Under the pieces are notes generated by a model that searched no databases, had not been told where the DNA came from, and saw nothing but the letters and a program-made list of their open reading frames with translations. From the NCBI RefSeq assembly GCF_008704555.1, contig NZ_CP023702.1, positions 2,666,001 to 2,730,000 of the forward strand: a stretch of 64,000 nucleotides of DNA. The letters run 5' to 3'. Positions 1-11,033 of the stretch are shown here, piece by piece. The stretch is from Streptomyces nitrosporeus (GTDB taxonomy: Bacteria > Actinomycetota > Actinomycetes > Streptomycetales > Streptomycetaceae). The number at the start of each line of letters is the position of its first letter. Position 1 is the first letter of the stretch. Both the position numbers and the translations under genes were made by a program.

Positions 1-670
1 GGAGGTTGGCGATCAGCTTGCCACGCTTGGGTTTCGCCTCGACGTTCCCGAACACGGAATAGCCGTTCACCACGACGACCGGGGCTTCCGGGTCTGCGGA
101 TTCCAGTGTGTCGACCTCGAAATTGCCGAAAATGCCCGTACCGCTGCCGCGCAGCGAGATGTTCTCCGGCACCTTGATCTCGACGCTGCCGAAGACGGAC
201 GTCGCGTTCACCACCGTCAGACGCTGGCCGAAAAGAGCCTCGGTCAGGTCGATCTCGACACTGCCGAAGAGAGCGAAGGCGTTCGTACGTCCGCCCACCC
301 GCCAACGGCCCCTGCGGGTCGAGGCGCTGAAGACCGCCACGAGGTTCTCGGCGGGCCCGGACGGCACTTCGGGGCCGTACGGGGAGGGCGGGGCCGCGGG
401 ACGGGCGGCCCCGCCGCCGGCCGGCAGGTCACCCACCAGCGGTTCGAGTTCCCCGAGGGTCCTGGCGCGGTAGACCAGGTCGACCCGCTCCGCGTGCTCG
501 TCCGCGGTCAGCCGGCCCTCGGCCATGGCCTCCCGCAGGATGTCCGCGAACCGGTCGCGGTCCGCGTCGGAGGCGCGGATGCCGACGGGCGCGGCACCCG
601 CGGGTGTGGGGCCGGCGGGCACGGGCCCGGCCGGGCCGACGGGCTGCTGGGGCTGCTTTTCGAGGTCCAC
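1..670 (-). CDS. DUF1707 / cell-wall-active-response-like protein, 3' end missing
   Basis: Partial gene that runs off the left edge, so the C-terminus is missing. From a GTG at 670 the product opens with a Gly/Pro/Ala-rich stretch. A DUF1707 (SHOCT-like) helical domain follows at about residues 30-85, with RASDADRDR, a conserved 'GRLTADEHAERVD' pattern and 'TLGELEPLVGDLP'. After a Pro linker there is a repetitive beta region with three 'FGSVEI/FGNFEV/FGNVEA' units, typical of DUF2154-like (LiaF/VraT-type) domains. DUF1707 proteins are common small actinobacterial proteins of unproven function; the beta repeat suggests a role at the membrane or in envelope stress. It diverges from the fumarase gene, with about 190 bp between them. 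Family assignment is firm; function is not known. Confidence 0.8.
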   Translation of the reverse strand, partial: MDLEKQPQQPVGPAGPVPAGPTPAGAAPVGIRASDADRDRFADILREAMAEGRLTADEHAERVDLVYRARTLGELEPLVGDLPAGGGAARPAAPPSPYGPEVPSGPAENLVAVFSASTRRGRWRVGGRTNAFALFGSVEIDLTEALFGQRLTVVNATSVFGSVEIKVPENISLRGSGTGIFGNFEVDTLESADPEAPVVVVNGYSVFGNVEAKPKRGKLIANL

Positions 671-863
671 CGCCCCAGACTACCCAAACGCGATAGATCG
701 CGACCAGTACCCGGACGGCCCGTCGTCACCCGGGTTCCGCCCCGCCTCCGGGCCGGACCGGGTGAGCCTTACCTCACAGGCCCGGCACGCCCGGGGCGTT
801 CTACCCTGTTGGATGCGCTGCCCGAGGGCGGTCAGCGCTGTCGCCGAGTGAGGAATGGCCGTA

Positions 864-2531
<1,668 letters not shown>

Positions 2532-2858
2532 ACCGGCGGGCCCGTCTGCCGGGCCCGGGTGACCACGGGGGCGTTCCGGCCGCGGCCGGGGCGCCCCCGG
2601 CCGTCGCACGGCCCGGTGCGGGTGCGGTGGTCCCCGGCACGGGTACGCCCCGGGCGCGGGTGCGGCGGCCTTCGGGACGGATACGGGCCCCGGCCCACGG
2701 CGTCCGGCTCCCCGCCCACGGGGCTCCGGGGCCCGGGGCTCCGGGGCCCGGTGTCCCTGACGGCCCCTCGGAGCGCCCCGTTGTTTACTGGCGGCGGGGG
2801 CCGCCGGGGAACAGCCGGGGCCCGCCGCACGCTTGTCTCCAGCAGGAGGGTTGACACC
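2532..2858. other. Intergenic region between the two fumarase genes
   Basis: About 330 bp with no credible gene. It is very GC-rich and has short tandem copies of 'ggggctccggggcccg' near 2722-2752. A relatively AT-rich patch (ttgtttactgg) near 2780 is the most plausible promoter region for fumC. The ribosome site aggaggg at 2844-2850 precedes the fumC ATG. No clear terminator was found. Confidence 0.5.
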
Positions 2859-4262
2859 ATGGCCGGATCGGCGAAGGACACGGAGTACCGCATCGAGCAC
2901 GACTCGATGGGTGAGGTGAGGGTTCCCGCGCACGCGAAGTGGCGGGCCCAGACGCAGCGGGCGGTGGAGAACTTCCCCGTCTCCGGGCAGCGTCTGGAAC
3001 GCTCGCACATCGAGGCGCTGGGGCGGATCAAGGCGGCCGCCGCCACGGTCAACGCCGAGCTGGGGGTGCTGGATCCGGACATCGCCCGGGCGGTCCGGGA
3101 GGCCGCCTCGGAGGTCGCCGCCGGGCGCTGGGACGAGCACTTCCCCGTGGACGTGTTCCAGACGGGTTCGGGCACCTCGTCCAACATGAACGCCAACGAG
3201 GTGATCGCCACCCTGGCGAGCGAGCGGCTGGGCCGCGAGGTCCATCCCAACGACCACGTCAACGCCTCGCAGTCGTCCAACGACGTGTTCCCCTCCTCGA
3301 TCCACATCGCCGCGACCGCGGCCGTCACCGGCGACCTGATCCCGGCCCTGGAGCACCTGGCGTCCTCGCTGGAGCGGAAATCAGCCGAATTCTCGGAGGT
3401 CGTGAAGTCGGGACGTACGCATCTGATGGACGCCACGCCGGTCACGCTCGGCCAGGAGTTCGGCGGTTACGCGGCACAGGTCCGCCACGGTGTGGAGCGG
3501 CTGCGCGCCTCGCTGCCCCGGCTCGCCGAACTGCCCCTGGGGGGCACGGCGGTGGGCACGGGCATCAACACGCCGCCCGGTTTCTCCGGTGCGGTGATCG
3601 CCGAGGTGGCCCGTACCACCGGGCTGCCGCTCACCGAGGCCCGTGACCACTTCGAGGCGCAGGGCGCCCGGGACGGGCTGGTCGAGACGTCCGGCCAGCT
3701 GCGGACGGTCGCCGTCTCGCTGACCAAGATCTGCAACGATCTGCGCTGGATGTCCTCGGGTCCCCGCACCGGGCTCGCCGAGATCAACCTGCCCGATCTG
3801 CAGCCCGGTTCGTCGATCATGCCGGGCAAGGTCAACCCGGTGGTCCCCGAGGCGGTGCTGATGGTCGCCGCCCAGGTGACCGGCAACGACGCCACGGTGG
3901 CCGTGGCCGGCGCGGCCGGGAACTTCGAGCTGAACGTGATGCTCCCGGTGATCGCGAAGAACCTCCTGGAGTCGGTGCGGCTGCTCACCACCGCCTCGCG
4001 GCTGCTCGCCGACCGCACGGTGGACGGCATCACGGCCAACGCCGAGCGGGCCCGGCGCTACGCGGAGTCCTCCCCCTCGGTGGTGACCCCGCTGAACAAG
4101 TACATCGGTTACGAGCAGGCGGCGAAGGTCGCCAAGAAGTCCCTGGCCGAGGGCACAACGATCCGGGAGACGGTGCTGGCGGAGGGGTACGTGGAGCGGG
4201 GCGACCTGACGCTGGAGCAGCTCGACGCGGCCCTGGACGTGCTGCGCATGACCCGGCCGTGA
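2859..4262 (+). CDS. fumC: Class II fumarate hydratase
   Basis: Iron-independent fumarase of the aspartase/fumarase superfamily: fumarate + H2O to L-malate, acting as a tetramer in the cytosol. The 467-residue product matches the usual class II length. Visible signatures are the substrate-binding [10 protein letters not shown] stretch, [26 protein letters not shown] and the superfamily signature [11 protein letters not shown] near residue 315-325. The frame is open upstream, but the ATG at 2859 has an ideal ribosome site (aggaggg, 2844-2850) and gives the canonical N-terminus ([20 protein letters not shown]). It lies just downstream of the class I fumarase, so two unrelated fumarases sit side by side. 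Confidence 0.97.
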   Translation: MAGSAKDTEYRIEHDSMGEVRVPAHAKWRAQTQRAVENFPVSGQRLERSHIEALGRIKAAAATVNAELGVLDPDIARAVREAASEVAAGRWDEHFPVDVFQTGSGTSSNMNANEVIATLASERLGREVHPNDHVNASQSSNDVFPSSIHIAATAAVTGDLIPALEHLASSLERKSAEFSEVVKSGRTHLMDATPVTLGQEFGGYAAQVRHGVERLRASLPRLAELPLGGTAVGTGINTPPGFSGAVIAEVARTTGLPLTEARDHFEAQGARDGLVETSGQLRTVAVSLTKICNDLRWMSSGPRTGLAEINLPDLQPGSSIMPGKVNPVVPEAVLMVAAQVTGNDATVAVAGAAGNFELNVMLPVIAKNLLESVRLLTTASRLLADRTVDGITANAERARRYAESSPSVVTPLNKYIGYEQAAKVAKKSLAEGTTIRETVLAEGYVERGDLTLEQLDAALDVLRMTRP

Positions 4263-4334
4263 CCCGAGCCGCCGGGGCCGTAACGGGTGTTCGAGGCCCG
4301 GCCGCGGCGGGGCGTCAGCTTCTAAGATCCCTTC

Positions 4335-5030
4335 ATGACAGCCATGGAGGCGGGGACGGGAACGGGAACGGGCGGCGGCGTCGGGTACTGGGAGCCCGGG
4401 GATCACATCCTCTGGCGCTACCGGGGCAACGGGGACGGGCACGCGGTGCACATCTGCCGTCCGGTCACGGTGGTGCGGGACACGGCCGAACTACTCGCCG
4501 TGTGGATGGCGTCCGGTACCGAGTGCATCAGACCCGTGCTCGCCGACGGCACCCAGGTGCACGCCGAGCCGCTGGCCACCCGCTACACCCGGCCGCGCAC
4601 CACCGTGCGTTCGCGGTGGTTCGGCTCGGGCGTGCTCAAGCTGGCCCGGCCCGGCGATCCCTGGTCGGTGTGGCTGTTCTGGGACCGCGGCTGGGTGTTC
4701 CGCAACTGGTACGTCAACCTGGAGGAGCCGCTTTCGCGTTGGGCCGGAGGGGTGGATTCCCAGGATCACTTCCTGGACATCTCCGTACGCCCGGACCGCA
4801 CCTGGGAGTGGCTCGACGAGGACGAGTTCGCCGAGGCCCAGCGGGTCGGCCTGATGGACGCGGCGACCGCCCGGAAGGTGCGCGGGGCCGGGCTGGCGGC
4901 GGTCGAGGTGATCACCGCCTGGGGGTCGCCGTTCGGGGACGGGTGGGAGCACTGGCGGCCCGATCCGGGCTGGTCCGTGCCGGCGCTGCCGGATGACTGG
5001 GACCGCACCCCCGCCCGTACGCCCTCGTGA
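4335..5030 (+). CDS. DUF402 domain protein
   Basis: 231-residue soluble protein. After a Gly/Thr-rich start, residues 20-160 fit the DUF402 (FomD-like) fold: GDHILWRYRGNG, a WLFWDRGWVFRNWYVNLEEP strand pair, and DHFLDISVRPDRTWEWLDEDE, with conserved acidic residues thought to bind metal in this family. DUF402 proteins include FomD, which hydrolyses a nucleotidyl-phosphonate, and other nucleotide-processing enzymes; the substrate here cannot be read from sequence. An ATG at 4344 is an alternative start. It follows fumC by 72 bp and precedes the SpoIIE gene. Confidence 0.8.
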   Translation: MTAMEAGTGTGTGGGVGYWEPGDHILWRYRGNGDGHAVHICRPVTVVRDTAELLAVWMASGTECIRPVLADGTQVHAEPLATRYTRPRTTVRSRWFGSGVLKLARPGDPWSVWLFWDRGWVFRNWYVNLEEPLSRWAGGVDSQDHFLDISVRPDRTWEWLDEDEFAEAQRVGLMDAATARKVRGAGLAAVEVITAWGSPFGDGWEHWRPDPGWSVPALPDDWDRTPARTPS

Positions 5031-5037
5031 GACCCTT

Positions 5038-5058
5038 GTCGCACCCCAGGGGGGCGAC
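5038..5058 (+). terminator. Possible weak terminator after the DUF402 gene
   Basis: Imperfect GC hairpin (gtcgc..cccc / gggg..gcgac) starting 7 nt after the stop codon, with a very tight loop and no T run. Its position is right for a terminator but the structure is marginal. Confidence 0.3.
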
Positions 5059-5226
5059 CGTAGGATCGCTCCCGACGTGAAGTGCTCCACCGCCCCGAGG
5101 TGTTCCAACGGTCGCACGGAGCACTGGGCCTGACCACAAGTCACCGCACGATCCGCACCACACGCACGGTCCACGGAAGCCGGGCGCCAGGCGCGGTCGC
5201 ACGAACCACTACGAGGGGGTGGAGAC

Positions 5227-5427
5227 GTGCTCACTGTCCGCTGCCCCGCCACCGGAGCAGGTGGCCCGGGGCTGCCGCGCGGCCGTACGGTTTCGGCCCC
5301 GTCCGGCGGGGCATCCGGTGACAGCCGTTGTTCTCACCGCGCTCGCCGGGGCACAGTGGCGCCACCCCACGGGGTGACTGTGACCGCCTCATACAACCGG
5401 CCCGGACGGACGGAATCCCACGCGTGA
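5227..5427 (+). CDS. Candidate small ORF translationally coupled to the SpoIIE gene
   Basis: 66-codon ORF from a GTG preceded by 'gagggggtggagac'. Its TGA overlaps the proposed GTG start of the SpoIIE gene in a GTGA, the usual coupling arrangement in this genus. The product is Gly/Pro/Arg-rich and resembles no family I know; codon bias is only moderately coding-like. It may be a leader peptide or simply an untranslated leader. The stretch 5059-5226 contains no recognisable gene. Confidence 0.3.
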   Translation: MLTVRCPATGAGGPGLPRGRTVSAPSGGASGDSRCSHRARRGTVAPPHGVTVTASYNRPGRTESHA

Positions 5428-7140
5428 CGGAGCATCCCACCTCCCACGAAGGACGGCAGCCCCTCGCCGCCCGGCCGCAGGAACGCGCCCGGCCCCGGCA
5501 GCAGGAGGCTCTGCCGGGCCTCGGTCCCGACCTTCTCCGACGCCATACTCGTCTATCTGCGGGACCCGCTCCCGGTGGGCGACGAGCGTCCCGTCAGCCC
5601 TTTCGTGCTGCGGCTGCGCCGTACCGACCGGCTGCGGCTCACCGACGAGGAGCCGGAGACGGGCCCGGAGGGCGAGCGGCTGCGGCTGCCCGTCACGGAT
5701 CCGCAGGCGGGGCTGCTGCCCGCCGCCGAGCTGTGCGAGGTGCCGGCGGGCGGGGCGCTCGCCGAGGTGCTGCGCGGGGTGCGGCCGGTCTTCGGTGACT
5801 CCGCCGCGGCCCGGGCCGCCCTGCCGGAGCTGCTGGGGGCGGGCTGGGGCGTGCCCACCGGCCATCGGGTGATCCTCGCGCCGCTGCGCGGGCGGCGCCG
5901 GGTGATCGGCGCCGCGGTGTTCCTGCGGGGCCCCGAGCGCCAGCCCTTCGAGGCCGGCGATCTGCTGGTCGCGGCGCAGCTGGCCACGCACACCGCCCTG
6001 GGCATCGACAAGGCGGTGCTGTACGGCCGCGAGGCGTACATCGCCGACGAGCTGCAGCGCACCATGCTGCCCGACTCGCTGCCCCAGCCCACCGGTGTCC
6101 GTCTGGCCTCGCGTTATCTCCCGGCCGCGGAGACGGCCCGGGTGGGCGGTGACTGGTACGACGCGATCCCGCTGCCCGGCAGCAGGGTCGCCCTGGTCGT
6201 CGGTGACGTCATGGGCCACTCGATGACCTCCGCGGCGATCATGGGCCAGCTGCGGACGACCGCGCAGACGCTGGCCGGTCTCGACCTGCCGCCGCAGGAG
6301 GTCCTGCACCACCTGGACGAGCAGGCGCAGCGGCTGGGCAGCGACCGCATGGCGACCTGCCTGTACGCGGTGTACGACCCGGTCGCGCACCGGATCACCG
6401 TGGCCAACGCCGGCCATCCGCCGCCCGTCCTGCTGCATCTGGGCGGCCGTGCGGAGGTGCTGCGGGTGCCGCCGGGTGCGCCGATCGGTGTCGGCGGCGT
6501 CGATTTCGAGGCGGTGGAGCTGGACGCCCCGGCGGGTGCCACGCTGCTGCTGTACACGGACGGGCTGGTGGAGTCGCGGCTGCGGGACGTGTGGACGGGC
6601 ATCGAGCAGTTGCGTGAGCGGCTCGCCGCGACCGCGCGGCTGACGGGGCCGGACCATCCGCCGCCGCTGGAGGCCCTCTGCGACGACGTGCTGGACATGC
6701 TGGGGCCCGGCGACCGTGACGACGACATCGCCCTGCTCGCCGCGCGTTTCGACGGGATCGCGCCGAGCGACGTCGCGTACTGGTTCCTGGAGCCGGAGGA
6801 CGCGGCTCCGGGCCGGGCCCGCAGGCTGGCGCGCCGGGCGCTGGGGCGCTGGGGGCTGGACGCCGTCTCGGACGAGGCGGAGCTGCTCGTCAGCGAGGTG
6901 GTGACCAACGCCGTGCGGTACGCGGAGCGCCCGGTGACGCTGCGGCTGCTGCGTACCGACGTGCTGCGCTGCGAGGTCGGGGACGACGCGCCGCAGCTGC
7001 CGCGGCAGCGCCGGGCACGGGACACCGACGAGGGCGGCCGGGGGCTGTTCCTGGTCAACCGGCTGGCCAGGCGGTGGGGGGCGACGCGGCTGTCCACCGG
7101 GAAGGTCGTCTGGTTCGAGATGGCGGTGCCGGGCTCGTAG
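5424..7140 (+). CDS. SpoIIE-family PP2C phosphatase with GAF-like and HATPase domains; apparent frameshift near 5514
   Basis: Predicted serine phosphatase plus anti-sigma-type kinase module. From the C-terminus: an HATPase_c domain of the SpoIIAB/RsbW type (SEVVTNAVRYAE, GDDAPQLP, GGRGLFLVNRLARRWG), preceded by a SpoIIE/PP2C domain (GGDWYDAIPL, VVGDVMGHSM, ATCLYAVYDP, NAGHPPPVLL, YTDGLVESR) and an N-terminal GAF-like region. The frame is open from 5428, but its first usable start in that frame is a GTG at 5575, inside the GAF domain. The expected N-terminus (VTEHPTSHEGRQPL...) lies in the neighbouring frame from GTG 5424. Removing one C at about 5514 joins the frames as ...QQEAL-RASVPTFSDAILVYL and gives 571 residues. 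So this is either a sequence error or a real 1-base insertion. The domain call is firm. Confidence 0.85.
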
Positions 7141-7161
7141 GCCGCGCGGACGGCCGGGTAC

Positions 7162-7200
7162 GGGGGGAGGGGCGGTGCCCGGGACACCGCCCCTCCCCCC
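7162..7200. terminator. Bidirectional terminator between convergent genes
   Basis: Perfect 16-bp stem (7162-7177 with 7185-7200) and a 7-nt loop, lying between the SpoIIE gene (+) and the PBP gene (-). Its position between two convergent stop codons supports termination from both sides. Confidence 0.85.
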
Positions 7201-7212
7201 GTGTTCACCGCG

Positions 7213-9417
7213 TCACCGTGATCCGGGCAGCTGGTCCTGCGGCCGTTCGCCCGGCGGCTGTTCCTCCTCCGGGCTCTCGGGCGCCGTGGGTGTGCCGCTC
7301 GGCGTCCAGGAGGGGGTGTCGCTGGGGGTGGCCGGCGGGGAGGATTCCTCGGCCGGCGGGGTGCTCGGGCTCTCGGACGGCTCCTCGGGTTCCTCGGTCG
7401 GGGTCTCCCGCGGGGTGGGCGACTGCGCGGGCGGGGTGGAGGGGGCCCGCCTCACCGGGGCCTCGCCCCGTTCCACGCCCTCCAGATCGAAGGCCGCGTC
7501 GGAGCCGCCGCCGAGGGCCTCCAGGGTGTAGTCGGCCCAGATCCGTGCGGGGAAGCCACCGCCGTTGGCCCGGCCGGAGTTGGCGGTGCCGGTGAGGGAG
7601 ACCTGGCCGCCGCCCTCCGCGGTGGACTCGCCGAACAGGGCGACGACGGTGGTGAGTTCCGGGGTGTAGCCGGCGAACCAGGCCGACTTGTTGTCCTCGG
7701 AGGTGCCGGTCTTGCCCGCGGCGTCGTAGGCGGGGGTGTTGGCCTCGTGGCCGGAGCCGTTGTCGACGACACCGGTCATGCCCTTGGTGACGGTGTCGGC
7801 GGAGGCCCTGCTGATCACCTGTCCGCCGATGGTGTCGACCGGTTCCATGGTGCGGTCGCGGTGCTCGGCGGACTTGACGATGGCCGGGGTGACCTTCTTG
7901 CCGTGGTTGTCGAGGGTGGCGTACACCCCGGCCATGTCCCAGGTGGAGGCGTTCATGGTGCCGAGGGTGATCGCGGGGCGCTCGGGGAAGTTCTTGTCGG
8001 GCACACCCAGCGAGAGTGCCGTCTTCTTCACGGCGCTCGGGGTGACGTCCACGACCATCTGCGCGAAGACGGAGTTGATCGACTTGTTCAGCGCCGTCTG
8101 GACGGTCGGGTCGGTGTAGCTGATGTCGTCCTCGTTCTGCGGGGCGAACGGGGTGTCGCTGCCGACGACGGGGCGCTTGCTGGTGCCGTCGTAGACGGTG
8201 TCCAGGCCGATCCGCTCACCGTTCCGCGTCTTCGCCCCGTTCTCCAGGGCGGAGGCGAGCACCAGCGGCTTGAAGGTGGACGCGGGCTGGTAGTCCTGGC
8301 GGGTGGCGTTGGAGACCCAGTGCTCGGTGGCGCCGACACCGCCGTAGAGCGCGAGGACCTTGCCGGTCTTCGGGTCCACGGAGGTGGCGCCCGCCTGGAC
8401 GGTCGCGTCGGTCTTGCTGCCCTTGCGGTCGAGCTGGTTCTCCAGCTCGGCCTCGACCGACCGCTCCAGCTGCTTCTGCTTCTTCTTGTCGATGTTGAGG
8501 GTGATGGTCCAACCGCCGGCCTCACGCATCTCCTCGGTGATGCCCTGGCGGGCCATCTCCTGGTTCGCCGCCTCGACGAGGTAGCCGGCCTGGCCGTCGA
8601 GGCCGGGGGCGGGCCTGGGCGACTCGGGTACGGGGAAGGTGAGGCCGGCCCGCTCGGACTTCGTGAGCCAGCCCTCGTCCACCATGTTGTCCAGGGTGTA
8701 CGCCCAGCGGTCCTTGACCAGCTTCTTCCCGGTCTTGTTCGCGTACGCCCAGTCGTACTGGCTGGGGGCCTGGAGCAGTGCCGCGAGGTAGGCGCCCTGG
8801 GAGACGTCCAGGTCCTCGGCGTCGACGCCGTAGTAGGCCTGGGCCGCCGCCTGGATGCCGTTGGCGCCCCGCCCGTAGTACACGGTGTTGAGGTACCCGG
8901 CGAGGATGTCGTCCTTCTCCATCCGCTGGTCGACCTTGAGCGAGATCACCAGTTCCTTGAGCTTGCGGGTGACCGTCCGGTCCTGGGTGAGGTAGTAGTT
9001 CTTGACGTACTGCTGGGTGATCGTGGAGCCGCCCTGCTTGCCCTTGCCGGAGAGGGTGTTGAGCAGGCCCCGGGTGGTGCCCTTGAGGTCGACGCCCTGG
9101 TCCCGGTAGAACGACTTGTTCTCGGCGGCGACGAAGGCGTGCTGGACCTTCTTCGGCACGACGGCCAGATCGACTATCTCGCGGTTGACCCCGGAGCCGG
9201 TCCGGGCCAGGAGCGAGCCGTCGCTGTACTTGTAGACGTTGCTCTGCTTCTGGGCCTGGGCGTTGGCCTCGGGCACGTCCACGTAGAAGTAGAGCGCGGC
9301 GAAGGCCCCCATCACCAGCAGGCAGAACCCGAAGAAAGTGCCCAGTATCTTCCGCCAGGTGAAGAGCCGGCGTATGCCGCCGCTCCCGGCGGCCCGGCGC
9401 GCATCCGCTCGACCCAT
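7213..9417 (-). CDS. Class A penicillin-binding protein (transglycosylase/transpeptidase)
   Basis: Bifunctional peptidoglycan synthase anchored in the membrane. The 734-residue product has a short cytosolic N-terminus and a TM anchor at about residues 22-45. A GT51 glycosyltransferase domain follows (catalytic E99 in AAENKSFY; GGSTITQQYVKN at 129-140). The transpeptidase has all three motifs: S380-T-F-K383, S446-I-N448 and K569-T-G. The last ~80 residues are a Pro/Ser/Thr/Glu-rich tail, probably extracytoplasmic and disordered. It is transcribed divergently from the SPFH gene across a 220-bp gap and ends at the 7162-7200 terminator. This gene order is conserved in Streptomyces near the fumarases. 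Confidence 0.96.
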   Translation of the reverse strand: MGRADARRAAGSGGIRRLFTWRKILGTFFGFCLLVMGAFAALYFYVDVPEANAQAQKQSNVYKYSDGSLLARTGSGVNREIVDLAVVPKKVQHAFVAAENKSFYRDQGVDLKGTTRGLLNTLSGKGKQGGSTITQQYVKNYYLTQDRTVTRKLKELVISLKVDQRMEKDDILAGYLNTVYYGRGANGIQAAAQAYYGVDAEDLDVSQGAYLAALLQAPSQYDWAYANKTGKKLVKDRWAYTLDNMVDEGWLTKSERAGLTFPVPESPRPAPGLDGQAGYLVEAANQEMARQGITEEMREAGGWTITLNIDKKKQKQLERSVEAELENQLDRKGSKTDATVQAGATSVDPKTGKVLALYGGVGATEHWVSNATRQDYQPASTFKPLVLASALENGAKTRNGERIGLDTVYDGTSKRPVVGSDTPFAPQNEDDISYTDPTVQTALNKSINSVFAQMVVDVTPSAVKKTALSLGVPDKNFPERPAITLGTMNASTWDMAGVYATLDNHGKKVTPAIVKSAEHRDRTMEPVDTIGGQVISRASADTVTKGMTGVVDNGSGHEANTPAYDAAGKTGTSEDNKSAWFAGYTPELTTVVALFGESTAEGGGQVSLTGTANSGRANGGGFPARIWADYTLEALGGGSDAAFDLEGVERGEAPVRRAPSTPPAQSPTPRETPTEEPEEPSESPSTPPAEESSPPATPSDTPSWTPSGTPTAPESPEEEQPPGERPQDQLPGSR

Positions 9418-9572
9418 CGCTGTGGTGCTCCTGTTCCTCGGCTCGTACCGCTCTGGTCAGACCTGCCAGCTAACACCGAAAGCCTGGACATATGGCAAGC
9501 GATCCGGTCTTTTCCGGACGTGAGAATCAGCACCCGCCCCTATGGAACCGACGCGCCAGGGGTGCGCATGGT

Positions 9573-9600
9573 TGTGATTCCGGTTAATGTGTAATCACAT
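9573..9600. promoter_or_regulatory. Candidate operator: nested inverted repeats upstream of the SPFH gene
   Basis: TGTGATT (9573-9579) and AATCACA (9593-9599) form a 7-bp inverted repeat with a 13-nt spacer. Inside it, ATGTG-TAAT-CACAT (9587-9600) is a second palindrome. This AT-rich element is conspicuous in a GC-rich intergenic region and lies 38-65 bp before the SPFH start and about 160 bp from the PBP start. Confidence 0.45.
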
Positions 9601-9637
9601 TGCTAGCGCGGTGATGAGCCGCGAGAACGGGGGACCC

Positions 9638-10609
9638 ATGTCCGCACCGCACGAGCGCCCTGACGCCGCAGGCTCCGCCCCGGACCTCACCCCGGACACG
9701 CCCACGATGCCCGAACCGCAGGTCAGAGAGGTGACGGCGCACTCCATCCCGGGCGGACTCGGTCTGCTCCTGACCGTGCTGGGGGTGATCCTCGGCGTGG
9801 GCCTGGCCGTCATGGGAGGCGTCATCGGGTCGGGCGGGAACAACGCCGTCGGCATCCCGGTCTGCGTCTTCGGGGTGCTGCTCGCGATCGCCTCCCTCTT
9901 CTGCATGTCCGGCGTGAAGATGGTCGCCCCGGGAGAGGCCCGGGTCATCCAGCTCTTCGGCCGGTACGTCGGCACCATCCGCACCGACGGTCTGCGCTGG
10001 ATCAACCCGCTGACCTCCAGCCGCAAGATCTCCACCCGGGTCCGCAACCACGAGACGGCGGTCCTGAAGGTCAACGACGCCTACGGCAACCCGATCGAGC
10101 TCGCCGCGATCGTCGTCTGGAAGGTGGACGACACCGCGCAGGCACTCTTCGAGGTCGACGACTTCCTGGAGTTCGTCGCCACCCAGACCGAGGCGGCCGT
10201 GCGGCACATCGCGATCGAGTACCCCTACGACTCCCACGACGAGGGCGGCCTGTCCCTGCGGGGCAACGCCGAGGAGATCACCGAGAAGCTGGCGGTGGAG
10301 CTCACGGCCCGGGTCCAGGCGGCCGGCGTCTCGATCATCGAGTCGCGTTTCAGCCACCTCGCGTACGCCCCGGAGATCGCCTCGGCGATGCTCCAGCGGC
10401 AGCAGGCGGGGGCCGTCGTGGCGGCCCGGCAGCAGATCGTCGAGGGCGCGGTGGGCATGGTCGAGATGGCGCTGACCCGGATCGCCGAGCAGGACATCGT
10501 GGAGCTGGACTCCGAGCGGAAGGCTGCGATGGTGAGCAATCTGATGGTGGTCCTGTGCGGTGACCGTGCGGCGCAGCCGGTCCTGAACACGGGCACGCTC
10601 TACCAGTGA
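9638..10609 (+). CDS. SPFH (Band 7/prohibitin) domain membrane protein
   Basis: 323-residue flotillin/stomatin-type protein. A charged N-terminus precedes two hydrophobic segments (about residues 38-62 and 65-85). The SPFH domain follows: [28 protein letters not shown], and [20 protein letters not shown], and then a helical C-terminal region with [19 protein letters not shown]. Such proteins scaffold membrane microdomains or regulate proteases. I chose ATG 9638 because 'gggggac' lies just upstream, while the earlier ATG at 9587 overlaps the candidate operator. The next gene overlaps its stop by 4 bp, so the two are coupled. Confidence 0.9.
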   Translation: MSAPHERPDAAGSAPDLTPDTPTMPEPQVREVTAHSIPGGLGLLLTVLGVILGVGLAVMGGVIGSGGNNAVGIPVCVFGVLLAIASLFCMSGVKMVAPGEARVIQLFGRYVGTIRTDGLRWINPLTSSRKISTRVRNHETAVLKVNDAYGNPIELAAIVVWKVDDTAQALFEVDDFLEFVATQTEAAVRHIAIEYPYDSHDEGGLSLRGNAEEITEKLAVELTARVQAAGVSIIESRFSHLAYAPEIASAMLQRQQAGAVVAARQQIVEGAVGMVEMALTRIAEQDIVELDSERKAAMVSNLMVVLCGDRAAQPVLNTGTLYQ

Positions 10610-10896
10610 CGGACGAGGACGCCCCGCCGGGCGGGGGCGCCGGACCGGGCGGCGCCCCCGCCCGGCGGCAGCGGAAGCAGACGCTGCTGCGGCTGGATCC
10701 CGCGGTGCACGACGCCCTGGCCCGGTGGGCGGCGGACGAACTGCGCAGCGCGAACGCGCAGATCGAGTTCCTGCTGCGGAAGGCGCTGGCGGAGGCGGGC
10801 CGGCTGCCGGGGAGCGCGGCGCCGATCCCGCGCCGGGGGCGCCCCCCGAAAGCGGGGCCGGGGGCCGGGGACGCCACGGGGCCGCCGGGCGCCTGA
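10606..10896 (+). CDS. Small Arc/ribbon-helix-helix-like protein coupled to the SPFH gene
   Basis: 96-residue basic protein starting at a GTG inside the SPFH stop (GTGA overlap), so probably translated with it. The central part 'KQTLLRLDPAVHDALARWAA...SANAQIEFLLRKALAEAG' has the strand-helix-helix pattern of Arc/CopG ribbon-helix-helix proteins, usually DNA binding. Both ends are Pro/Gly-rich and probably disordered. It could regulate the SPFH gene or be a partner of unknown role. Confidence 0.65.
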   Translation: MTDEDAPPGGGAGPGGAPARRQRKQTLLRLDPAVHDALARWAADELRSANAQIEFLLRKALAEAGRLPGSAAPIPRRGRPPKAGPGAGDATGPPGA

Positions 10897-10992
10897 GCCC
10901 CGGGCCGGCCCGGCCGGGGGCGTTCCGCGCCCGCCCCGCCGCTCCACCCCCGTCCCGGGCCGGGACAAGGGCGGAGCGGCGCGCGCCAGGGC

Positions 10993-11014
10993 GGTATACA
11001 TTCAAGGTATACAC
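10993..11014. promoter_or_regulatory. Candidate PadR operator and promoter
   Basis: GGTATACAT (10993-11001) and GGTATACAC (11006-11014) repeat with a 13-bp period. Read on the minus strand they are two ATGTATACC-like boxes, close to the ATGT/TATAC boxes of known PadR operators. The cluster is 20-41 bp before the padR ATG and probably overlaps the -10 region, which fits autorepression. Confidence 0.55.
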
Positions 11015-11033
11015 ACCATGTACAGTGCTCCGC

